Of a stretch of DNA of 64,000 bases, positions 23,687 to 33,800 are shown in pieces. The stretch is from assembly GCA_031761405.1 (NCBI GenBank), contig JASEVX010000010.1, forward strand, positions 34,405,322 through 34,469,321, in the 5' to 3' direction. Position numbers and translations under genes: made by a program. Every line of letters starts with the position of its first letter. Position 1 is the stretch's first letter. The notes beneath the pieces were generated by a model. It saw only the letters and a list, made by a program, of their open reading frames with translations. It was not told where the DNA came from and did no database searches. The stretch is from Serripes groenlandicus. Lineage: Eukaryota; Mollusca; Bivalvia; Cardiida; Cardiidae.

Positions 23687-23763
23687 CTGGACAAGCAAAT
23701 GTAAGCAACATCCTTATTTATTTCTTGAATGCCATTCTTCCTTACTGCATCCATGCCTTGAAC
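23687..23763 (-). CDS. putative minus-strand internal exon
   Basis: On the minus strand a 77-nt segment lies between an acceptor (TTGAATATTACCAG) and a donor (GTATATG). It encodes VQGMDAVRKNGIQEINKDVA then YICLS, 25 codons plus two bases (phase 2 at its end). No stop occurs in this frame, and composition and borders both look like a genuine internal exon. I do not recognise the protein. The flanking introns would hold the repeats at 22690 and 23860. It may belong to the same minus-strand gene as 5272-5394, but no intermediate exons were found to prove it. Confidence 0.45.
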
Positions 23764-23859
23764 CTGGTAATATTCAAAGAACAAGTTTAAATTTTATTTT
23801 ATGTATTTCTAACTATTTCCCACACACAACAAATCAAAACTAGAACTATCACTGAAGAT

Positions 23860-24130
23860 AATAAATACCCCCAAAACAGCACCTTGACCCACACCATAAC
23901 TTAATAAGTAAAAGGGCCATAACTCTGTAAAATAACATGCAATTGTAAGACCTTTAGGATATGCACATCTCCTCTTGGTATAGAAGCTTCATGTAAAATG
24001 TTATTGAATTCCACCCAGTGGTTTGTAAGAAATAGGCTGCACAAAATATGGCTTCCGGCTGACCGACCGACAGACAGACAGACCAACACAGTGACTCCTA
24101 TATACCCCGTCTTCTTCGAAGGGGTATAAT
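23860..24130. mobile_element. Short element with GTATAATAA hairpin end
   Basis: It ends with GACCGACCGACAGACAGACA, then TATACCCCGTCTTCTTCGAA GGGGTATAATAA, which can fold as TATACCCC / GGGGTATA. This has the same order of parts as the end of the 169-bp-unit element at 22690-23550. Confidence 0.55.
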
Positions 24131-24639
24131 AATCTAAATAAAGAAAATTTGTTTTTGAATTAAGTTTTAAACATTGCAGCAAAAGGAGAAATGGTTCATT
24201 TTAAATTGACAACTGCAGACAAGTCAAAATGTACTTGCATGTAGCAAATGGTAAAATTGCATTAAACATTAGTACATTCATGACATCAGTTGCCACAGAG
24301 TACCTGGATTTGTGAACTGATTTCCCTGTACAAATTATAAGTGTAGATTTGATGAAACAGAATCCAATTCAAATTATTCACTGATGCAGTCCGCTTTTGA
24401 TATTTCTGCAGCAACATCTTTGTTACAAACGTTTAAAATTCTCAATCACAAAAAGTTTCCTTTATTGTGCCACCCTTTTCTTTAGATGTTTTAAATGAGT
24501 TTCAAAACAGCATATATCAGACATGTTTTTAATAGAAATATATGCCTCTTATTCTCACAACATGTTTTTTACATCTTTTGTATCGCTCCACTGCCATTAG
24601 TCAAAAATCTCCAAACAGCCCAGCCCCCTGGACATATCC

Positions 24640-24961
24640 TTCTAGGCACGTGCCTACACATGTTTTCTCAAAATGCCCCAGAATGCAGCTGCTTTGATAG
24701 ACATCTGCGTAATGTATCGACCAGATCAGCCTGCGCTATCCGTGCAGACGGAGTCTGCCGACACATTCCGTCTTAGGAGGATAGATGTATAGAGCAGTTA
24801 TTTTCTGAAACAGAAAATCCACAGGAGGCGAAAAGTGTATATCCGGGTAGGCTTGTGTGGCATGCTTAGGCTGATCCGGGTCGATACTTTACGCAGAGTC
24901 CACACTGTTCATTTTCTCACGAGACGGCCTACACATTGATTATTGCAAAGCTACGCCCCTG
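24640..24961. mobile_element. CAGGGGCGTAGC-type MITE, left-truncated copy
   Basis: The interior matches the 4015-4353 element (GGCACGTGCCTACACATG ... GGAGGCGAAAAGTGTAT ... TTATTGCAAAGCTACGCCCC TG). The left CAGGGGCG terminus is lost. Confidence 0.65.
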
Positions 24962-25560
24962 CTCTTGACAACAAATGCTTATTTGTTTGCATTACTGCTG
25001 ACGCGCATCACTTTACTGGTTCATAGTATATATGCTGGAAATGTAGTCTGCTTTTTAGACATGTAAACAAACTGTACAGAAAATGTATGGAATAGAAAAT
25101 AGCGGACATACCCGTTAAGTTTCAAAATGCAAAGTCATTCTCTGTCTACGTTCTTCTTCAAAAACCTCCCGTTACTTCATGGCCCGTAAGGAAGAACCAT
25201 CTGTTGACGTAGTTTCTAGGTTTCCAATGGTTAAATCACACCTCCACCAATAAGTACTGACACAATTATAACTAACTATGTTCACCTCTATTTACAGTTT
25301 AATATTAAAGTAAAAATAAAACTGAAAGTCACAGTTAATTCTCCATTTTTCTTTAGTTCAATTGCAAAGTTATCTCATCTGAAATATTTTCACTAGAGGT
25401 TCTATACATTTGACTGGATGGGGTGTAGACACCTCCGCAGTCAATTCCTCCAAGCCTGAAAGGTTTTTACGCCGAGGGGGAGCGTCAATCTTTGGGCAAA
25501 GTGAGACAGGGACTACCCTGAAAACCTAACTGATGGCTTTCTCTAAAGTGCTAAAGTTGG
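24962..25560. other. No assignable gene
   Basis: The stretch 25080-25260 is less AT-rich and may be the lead-out of the retroelement fragment on its right. Nothing is firmly recognised. Confidence 0.3.
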
Positions 25561-25776
25561 CTCATCATCCGCGGGGCACTGATCCTAGCTGATCATCCTC
25601 TTCCTCGTCAGATGAAGACGGGGTGTGTGTTTTGCCCGACGTGAGGATCTGACTCTAGCCGGTTTTTGAACTGGTAGGTCAATGTCCGACTCGAACATGG
25701 AATCCTGTGAAGGAGCCATGATCGATAATTTATCCCCGGATATAGATCCTCTTTCCGCAGGGGAATGAGGTCGCAT
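25561..25776 (-). pseudogene. Retroelement gag-like ORF fragment (minus)
   Basis: The minus strand encodes MAPSQDSMFESDIDLPVQKP, then ARVRSS. After an apparent one-base frame slip it reads SGKTHTPSSSDEEEDDQLGS and ends with PRG and a stop. An acidic Ser/Glu/Asp patch after a basic stretch is common at the N terminus of retroelement ORF1/gag proteins, including DIRS-type elements, but no zinc knuckle or other diagnostic motif is present. It could instead be a first exon of a host gene. The frame slip and the absence of downstream pol sequence suggest a dead fragment. Confidence 0.3.
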
Positions 25777-25984
25777 ATTTCAGGTTTTTGACCTGACATG
25801 ACCCATATTCGAACTTGGCTTAGAAATCAGCAGCAAGATAAACAAACTGAATAAGTTTCATGAAGAATAGTGGCATAGAGTGCTAACAAGGAAATTGTTG
25901 ACGACGGCCCAACAACGGACAAAAGGTGATCACAAAAACTCGCTTCAACACTTTGTGCTCTGGTGAGCTAAACAAAAACATATG

Positions 25985-26222
25985 AGCCGTCCCGCGAGAA
26001 AACCAACATTGTAGACTTTGCGTAAAGTATCGACCCGGATCAGCCCAAAGCATGCTACACAGGCTTACCAGGATAGACACTTTTCACCTCCTGTAGATTT
26101 TCTGTTTCAGGAATCATTACTCTACAATCTTGAGACATACTGTGTTGGCACACATCAGCCTGATCTGGGTTGATACATTAAGCAGAGGCATTAATGTTGG
26201 TTTTCTTGCAGGACGGCTAATA
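25985..26222. mobile_element. MITE with AGCCGTCCCGCGAGAA-type termini
   Basis: The left end AGCCGTCCCGCGAGAAAACC pairs with the right end GGTTTTCTTGCAGGACGGCT. The interior is the GATCAGCC ... GTAGATTTTCTGTTTCAGGA block also found, rearranged, at 4015, 24640 and 59530. Just to its left, 25921-25975 carries the GTGATCACAAAAACTCGC / GTGCTCTGGTGAGCTAAA end of a tandem-core element. Confidence 0.7.
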
Positions 26223-26249
26223 TTTTCCTGAGCAAATGCTATTTTATTT

Positions 26250-26490
26250 ATAATGGTTTCAACTCTTTTAAAAAATAATTGATAGAGATTTCCATAGTTT
26301 AACCTATCTATTTAGTTGTCTGTTTTAGAATTGTTGTATGTGGGAAAAGGGTTCAGAGGCATCTCCTATACAGTAGTTAACCCTATCCCACCTGCAATTT
26401 GACGCCTATACAGCATAGAACATTTGACAACATTGTGACAAAAGGAGAGTTTGCTTATCATGAGGAAGTACTCCTTTTACAATGTCCTTT
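26250..26490. mobile_element. Two TTAA MITE fragments
   Basis: A right half ends TGTATGTGGGAAAAGGGTT (about 26356). A left half begins TTAACCCTATCCCACCTGC (about 26378) and runs to TCCTTTTACAATGTCC. Confidence 0.5.
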
Positions 26491-27361
26491 TTAAGTTGAA
26501 GTCCAGCTAAGAATCATGCAGTGGGTGATACATCCATAGTCTAGAATGTTTATCTTATGATGTGGCTAAAATTATTCAATATATGCCTTTTACTATAGAA
26601 ACAAGCCCTTGTTCGATCATATCAAAGAAGTAATTCATGGACATTTTTTGTGTGAAAAGGAACTTTTATAATCAATAATCTGCATATATGTTAATCAAAT
26701 GAAATAGTTTCTTTTATTCTGTTTTCAATCACAGCTGAACCAGAAGTTCAACTGTGCCAAAGAAACAAAACAGTATAAATAAATAAACGTATAACAGAAG
26801 TGTAAATCTATGCTTTCTTTTGAGGCAACTTGCTGTTCGAACCCACGAAACTCTTTTTTAACAGTTGATTAAGGTTTAATGAAGAGGAATGTTCTTGTGA
26901 AAATTGGATGAAAATTGTGGACTAAAAATCACTTTTAGTTAAAATAGCATTGACCCTTGTAAACATATGCTTCCTATCTGTGAGATGAGATTAAAATTGA
27001 TCAAGCTGAACAGAAGTTATTGAGCAGAAACATACATGTATCTGAGGCCAGCCTGCAGAAAAACCCAAATATAATAAACCAGTTGGTTTTTTTTTTCAAC
27101 AAATATGATGGCCCTTTATCCCTCACATGAGTAAACACCAGGAAAACTAATCCACTTGAATTCAGATACATTGATGAAGTGTAATCAGATGAGCCATTGT
27201 ACCACTTAAATTTAAATTCTGACAGTTGCTTAAAAAAGAGAATTTTTTTCAAAAGTTGGTCTTCTGCTAAAAGACAATTTGATGTATTTAGGAAAGCTTA
27301 AATAGGTGAACATATGTGATTATGTCAGCACAATTCTTAACTAATATTGCATGCATACAGC
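26491..27361. other. No assignable gene
   Basis: AT-rich DNA with scattered short open frames and no domain. It resembles neither the flanking hAT copies nor the tandem-core elements. Confidence 0.35.
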
Positions 27362-28858
27362 CAGGCGCGTAGCTAGGCTTACGCACGTACGCACGTGCGT
27401 AAGAAATATTTTGAATTCCAAAATTGAAATATTTTGAATTCCAAAAATGAAAATGAAACAAATGCGAAAAATGCAATAAAAACTGGACCCTAAGGAGGGT
27501 AAGGGTTAAAACGGACAAATCAGAACAATTCAGATATGATCAAAATGTCACATGAATAATCTATATTTATTGATAATATTAGATGTCCTATGTAGTTTGT
27601 AAACAGTTATATAGTATTTTCATATTGTACATGGGAGTACGATATTCGACGTATATTGTTGGAGCGAATTGTGGTCCGTGCTATTTATTTGGATATGAGA
27701 AGAGATCGCTAGTGTCGCAACCTGCAACAATCAACCGACCAAGCAATCTTGGCAAGGTTATCACCGCTCACATTAAGTGCAAAACACATGCGCATTCGCT
27801 TGAAGCGGCTGAACATTTCACTGCAGTTATGTCTGGAATTAAGAAAAGCATTGCCCAATCAGTTTCCTATGCCAATGATGTCCTAGTTAGCAAGAACATA
27901 CATGTATTACAAGGCATAATTGATACAATTATATCCTTTGTTGTAAACACAATCTAGCTATACATGGTCATGAGGATACAAATAGTATAAACTGTAAAGC
28001 ACTTTTAGAATACCAAGCCAAATATAACCCTGTGATGCGTGATCATTTGAAGAACGGTGACGCGATACACTTCATCCGCTATACAAAATGAAGTAATCAC
28101 GATATGCTGGGATCAAATCAGTGAGGAAATTTTGCGCAAATGCAAAAGTGTTCCGTTCTTTGGGTTTATGACAGACGAAGCCACTGACACGTCTACTATG
28201 GAGCAAGTGGCGCTCTGTTTGAGGTACTTCGACCATACAAACAAGTCGGTTAGGCTACGATGGAGCATCCAACATGTCCGGAAAGTTCCGTGGTGTTCGA
28301 GCGAGTTCGGCAGATAATTCCCGACGCAGCCAGTGTACAACCACTACAAACCTCACTGTCCAAACCTTGCTATATCATGCGTCCGAGGAGCCATTTGCCA
28401 GAAACATGATAAAGACCGTTCAAGAAGTGGCGTTCCTGTTTTACTTCTCGGGTTGTTGCGTTTTCATGAAACTAAGTAAGCATAAAACACATGGAAAATC
28501 GGATTAAATTACAGTCGCACTTAACACTTTCAAATGCTCGTATACGACGGTCGTTGACAGCTTAGATGACTTCTTCCTTAACTATGGTGATGCCAAAGCC
28601 GGGGCATATGAACTGCGATCACTCAGTTCGGTTTCTTCGAGGTTTCACTGTTGTTGAAGTGCCAGTCAATGTTGAAAAAAATAAATTCCAAATGCTGCAA
28701 ACGTTTTTAGGGTATTTTGTGTAGATATGCCGTACATAAGGGTATCAAGTAGGCTCATTTAGAAATTGTGAAATATACACCAGAAGTCACCTGAGCCCAT
28801 ATAGACGAATTTTTTCTATATGGTGCGTAGTCCACAAATCGACCCAGCTACGCGCCTG
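27362..28858 (+). mobile_element. hAT transposon (ZMYM1/DUF4371 type), copy 1
   Basis: A 1497-bp element begins CAGGCGCGTAGCT and ends AGCTACGCGCCTG, exact inverted termini. Inside is the remnant of a hAT-superfamily transposase. Its right end is fused directly to the left end of copy 2, whose first bases are altered. No 8-bp target duplication is visible, because the outer end of copy 2 is truncated. Confidence 0.85.
27583..28506 (+). pseudogene. hAT transposase remnant, copy 1
   Basis: Frames in order give HFTAVMSGIKKSIAQSVSYA, then LQGIIDTI (typical of the region before the catalytic domain in ZMYM1-like transposases), then FFGFMTDEATDTSTMEQVAL with CLRYFDH. After a shift comes YDGASNMSGKFRGVRAS, the conserved D-G-A-S-x-M-S-G-K block, and RNMIKTVQEVAFLFYF. 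A live transposase would cut and paste the element through its terminal repeats using an RNase H-like DDE core. Here several frame shifts and stops break it, the N-terminal zinc finger is missing and the C-terminal dimerisation region is gone. At 1.5 kb the element is also far shorter than an autonomous one. Confidence 0.8.
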
Positions 28859-30350
28859 GGCGCGTAGCTAGGCTTACGCACGTACGCACGTGCGTAAGAA
28901 ATATTTTGAATTCCAAAATTGAAATATTTTGAATTCCAAAAATGAAAATGAAACAAATGCGAAAAATGCAATAAAAACTGGACCCTAAGGAGGGTAAGGG
29001 TTAAAACGGACAAATCAGAACAATTCAGATATGATCAAAATGTCACATGAATAATCTATATTTATTGATAATATTAGATGTCCTATGTAGTTTGTAAACA
29101 GTTATATAGTATTTTCATATTGTACATGGGAGTACGATATTCGACGTATATTGTTGGAGCGAATTGTGGTCCGTGCTATTTATTTGGATCTGAGAAGAGA
29201 TCGCTAGTGTCGCAACCTGCAACAATCAACCGACCCAAGCAATCTTGGCAAGGTTATCACCGCTCACATTAAGTGCAAAACACATGCGCATTCGCTTGAA
29301 GCGGCTGAACATTTCACTGCAGTTATGTCTGGAATTAAGAAAAGCATTGCCCAATCAGTTTCCTATGCCAATGATGTCCTAGTTAGCAAGAACATACATG
29401 TATTACAAGGCATAATTGATACAATTATATCCTTTGTTGTAAACACAATCTAGCTATACATGGTCATGAGGATACAAATAGTATAAACTGTAAAGCACTT
29501 TTAGAATACCAAGCCAAATATAACCCTGTGATGCGTGATCATTTGAAGAACGGTGACGCGATACACTTCATCCGCTATACAAAATGAAGTAATCACGATA
29601 TGCTGGGATCAAATCAGTGAGGAAATTTTGCGCAAATGCAAAAGTGTTCCGTTCTTTGGGTTTATGACAGACGAAGCCACTGACACGTCTACTATGGAGC
29701 AAGTGGCGCTCTGTTTGAGGTACTTCGACCATACAAACAAGTCGGTTAGGCTACGATGGAGCATCCAACATGTCCGGAAAGTTCCGTGGTGTTCGAGCGA
29801 GTTCGGCAGATAATTCCCGACGCAGCCAGTGTACAACCACTACAAACCTCACTGTCCAAACCTTGCTATATCATGCGTCCGAGGAGCCATTTGCCAGAAA
29901 CATGATAAAGACCGTTCAAGAAGTGGCGTTCCTGTTTTACTTCTCGGGTTGTTGCGTTTTCATGAAACTAAGTAAGCATAAAACACATGGAAAATCGGAT
30001 TAAATTACAGTCGCACTTAACACTTTCAAATGCTCGTATACGACGGTCGTTGACAGCTTAGATGACTTCTTCCTTAACTATGGTGATGCCAAAGCCGGGG
30101 CATATGAACTGCGATCACTCAGTTCGGTTTCTTCGAGGTTTCACTGTTGTTGAAGTGCCAGTCAATGTTGAAAAAAATAAATTCCAAATGCTGCAAACGT
30201 TTTTAGGGTATTTTGTGTAGATATGCCGTACATAAGGGTATCAAGTAGGCTCATTTAGAAATTGTGAAATATACACCAGAAGTCACCTGAGCCCATACAG
30301 ACGAATTTTTTCTATATGGTGCGTAGTCCACAAATCGACCCAGCTACGCG
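28859..30350 (+). mobile_element. hAT transposon, tandem copy 2
   Basis: A head-to-tail repeat of copy 1 at about 1495-bp offset. I noted only a few differences: GGATCTGAG for GGATATGAG, one extra C in CGACCCAAGC, and CATACAGACG for CATATAGACG. It lacks the first two bases (CA) and the last few (CCTG) of the termini. Its right edge is 312 bp upstream of the MRPL38 start codon. Confidence 0.85.
29078..30002 (+). pseudogene. hAT transposase remnant, copy 2
   Basis: It has the same peptide blocks as copy 1 (FMTDEATDTSTMEQVALCLR; YDGASNMSGKFRGVRA). The extra C near 29235 moves the frame earlier than in copy 1, so the first open frame stops after NRPKQSWQGYHRSH. It is non-functional for the same reasons as copy 1. 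Confidence 0.8.
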
Positions 30351-30661
30351 CGACCGACCCGTTACACGTTACATTATTATTCCTTCTTTAAATCAGTTTA
30401 AGTTCCTTCCCTTGAAATTTTATAAATGGCGTAGTGGATAGGGACTAGTCATTTTATGTCCCCTTTCAAGTATATTGAAATTCAAACAGATTAGTTTTAA
30501 TTTGAATGGATATTTCTAACTCTTTTTTATTTTTTATATGTATTATATTTAAAAGAAAAAACAAATGAAAGATAATAACTTATTATCATATTATTTGATT
30601 ATCAACAAAATACCACCAATATCATACTCAATGGGTTATCGTTCTTGACATTCATAAAAAC
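30351..30661 (+). promoter_or_regulatory. MRPL38 upstream region, no core motif seen
   Basis: Only 311 bp separate the hAT copy from the MRPL38 ATG, so the promoter and 5' UTR should lie here unless a further 5' UTR exon exists. No TATA box at a convincing position and no clear NRF-1 or ETS site was found. The start codon context AAAACATGG is favourable (A at -3, G at +4). Confidence 0.35.
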
Positions 30662-30815
30662 ATGGCGACGTTGTTGCAAAAATCAAAGCATGTCGTCAAA
30701 GTGTTTTGTTCGCAAGAAACAGTGATACATTTACAGCAGAGTAGATCGAAAGTTTTGCGAGGTCGAAGAGGAAAAGAACCACATTTAGCTAAAGCGTGGG
30801 CAGAACGTGTGAAAG
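30662..30815 (+). CDS. MRPL38: MRPL38 exon 1 (start codon)
   Basis: Codons 1-51 plus one base. It starts MATLLQKSKHVVKVF and the donor is GAAAG|GTAAATG. The basic, acid-poor start suits a mitochondrial targeting signal. Intron 1 is 3.5 kb and holds the repeats from 31157 to 34285. Confidence 0.85.
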
Positions 30816-33800
30816 GTAAATGACCAAGGGGTCGGCATAAGAACTTGACCTTCGCTGGAATGTGTATTCCACGGCGATATATGCCCTCCTGCTTAAACAT
30901 TAAATACTTATCCGAATTAAATGAGTTTGGTGTCAAGTTAAACCTTATAATCCAACCTTTTCAGTTGTTTAACATGTTTTGAATCAATTCATGGTTTTAT
31001 GAGAGATATACGTAATCAAAAATGCAGAATTGTTCATGATATTGTATTAAAAACTTGACTAAAACAACAAACGGAGCAAAGTTGAAATCAAAGATACAAG
31101 AAAGAAAAAGGGATGTCAAGAGTTATTCTACACAACCCTAATCAGAGGCTGGTGTCTTTATCCCTTTCCAACTTGCAGATGCATTCCGACGCATTTCAGC
31201 AGATGACATTTGGAAACATTGTGGAAAAAGGAGAAATTGCTCATGATGCAGGATGTGTAATTTATCCTTTTTGCATCAATGTTTTCAACTCTATTTTTTT
31301 TATTAAACTATCATTGATTGAAATATTTCACATGTTTGCCAATATGTTTACAAAGTCATCTGCTGCAGAATTGTAAGATGTGGGAAAGGGTTATTAGATC
31401 CCTAACGGTTGGAGACAATTTGGGGACTAGGTTTGCTCGCGTCTGTCAGTCCGTCAGAAATTTCCAGTCCAGTAACTTCCACATGCTTGAATGGATTTTG
31501 ATATTAATATCAAATATGAAGTAATTACTTCACACAACTTATTCTCTATAATAAGATGATGTGTGAAGTGTCATGTGTGTGTCACCCAGCCGCCTCCTCC
31601 AAAGAACAAGGTCACAGTTTTGGTCAAACATTGTCCTTCTGCAATTTCATGTCCTGGCTGTATCTTCCACATGCTTGTGCTTGAAGAATGGATTTTGATA
31701 TTTCTTCACACAACTATTCTCCATAACAAGATGATGTGTCATGCATATCACCCAGCCACCTACTCCAAAGGTCCAGGGAACAGTTTGTCTGTTGTCTGCC
31801 TGTCTGTCCAAAATTGTGTGTCTGGGCTGTATCTTCCACACGTATGCTTGAATGGATTTTGATATTACTTCACACAATTATTCTCTTTTACAAAAATGAT
31901 GTGAGATGCACATCACCCATCCATCTACTCTCAAGGTCAAGGTCACAATTTGGGCTCAAACATTGTTAAGCTTTCCTGACGTGTCCGGGCTGTGTATTCC
32001 TGAATCTTGAATGGATTTTGTTAAAACTTCACACAATTATTCTTGATAATAAGATGATCAGATGTGTCATGCACAATAACCAGCCACTTACACTCAAGGT
32101 CAAGGTCAGACTTGAAGACTTTGTTCCACAATTTCATGTCTACAACTGTAGAACTTCACACATTTTATCAGGACCATTTGATTACCATATGTGTCAAAGG
32201 GCATAACCTTAAACTGAGGTTTGACGATAGATCATGATGTGGCTTTTTCATCTTATAAATTTGTGTTCGGCAGTGGACTTTTTTATTGCTTTGAAGAAAG
32301 AACGAGATTAATGTGATGGCCCTTTGTCAAGCGTCTGTTGTCCAGCGTACGTCAACATCTTCTCCCTTGTAACCAGTGGACTGTGGTTTAATTAGTATGA
32401 AACTAAACAGAAAGCATCCAACTTAACCCTTTCCCTCATACGACAATTCTGCAGCAGACGACTTTGAACGTATTTGGTCAAACATAGAAAATCTCCATAA
32501 TTGATGGATAACCTATGGCAAAAAGTGGGAAAAATTGCGGCAAAAGGAGAAATTGCACGTTTTGTGCAATTTCTTCTTTTGTCACTATGTTTTCAAAAAG
32601 CCGTTTGCTGCAGAGGCGTCAGAAAGCGTCTATATGAGGGAAAGGGTTAACAGAAAGCATCCTCTCTATGTCTTCACCAAAATTCTTCAACCAAATGAAA
32701 AAACTTCAAATAATTTTGTAGAAATGTTTCTTGGGTGACCCTCTATCAGATTCCTTCAAGCCATGTTGATTGGTAATAAGATGTAGCCGTCTGGGGGGTG
32801 GATCTGTTTTGCCTTATATGACTTCAGAGAAAACTATAAAAAATCTTCTTATATAAAACCATTTGGCCAATTTCCCAATCATTTTGTAGAAATGTTATTT
32901 GGGTGACCCAGATAAGTTCTCGCTATGTTGATTGATAAAAAATATGGCTTCTAGTGTTTTGCCTCATATGATTATATTGAAAATATTCTCCTAGAAGTAG
33001 AAGATGTAAGTATCAGACTTTTTTTCAAATAATTTTGTAAAAATATTCCTTCAGATTCCTTCACGCCGAGCCCCGTTAGCGACACGGGCTGTCAATCAAG
33101 GGGTTGTGAGTTCGAATCCCGGCTCGGCCAACTTTCTTTCCGACGATTGACAAAAGTCAATGCGACATGCTTCATTCGTCTTCCACCAATGGGCTAAGTC
33201 TATGTGGAAAAGCAGCCAGTTGCTTGGGAAGATTGTTGTGTGGAGTACTGGTGTGAGAAAACCAGGAAATGCATGAGTAGGTCCACTGGCCGCCGTGATA
33301 TAATTGAGAAATTGTTAAAAACGGCGTTAAACCCAAATCAATCAATCAATCAGATTCCTTCAAGCCCTGTGCATTGGTCGCGAACATGAGCATCAGTGGC
33401 ACGGCTGCTCTGCCTTATATGGCTATAGTGAAAACGTCAAAATTTCTTCTCCTCCATAAGTATCCTGCCAATTTCCAAATAATTTTGTAGAAATTAATGT
33501 TCCGTGAGTGACCCTATATCTGACAGATTCCTTCAAGACATGTTGTTTGGTTGAAAAACATGGCCGTCAGGAGTACAGCTTTTCTGCCTTATATATGGCT
33601 AAAGTGAAAAGTTTAAAAATTTAAAAGTATCAGATTGATTTTCAAATTATTTTTTCCTTGATCCCTTCAAGTCATGTTGATTGGTCAAAAGACATGGCCA
33701 CCAGGGGCTACGGCTGTTTTACCCTTTATGCGCAGAGATTTAGAAAATTATTTTGTAAAAAAAAGATATCTGATTTTGGAATACTTACTGGTACATGAAC

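Noticed and set aside
24315..24336. 22-nt minus-strand micro-exon between AG and GTACTC
   Set aside because: Too short to judge; GT-AG spacing like this is expected by chance.
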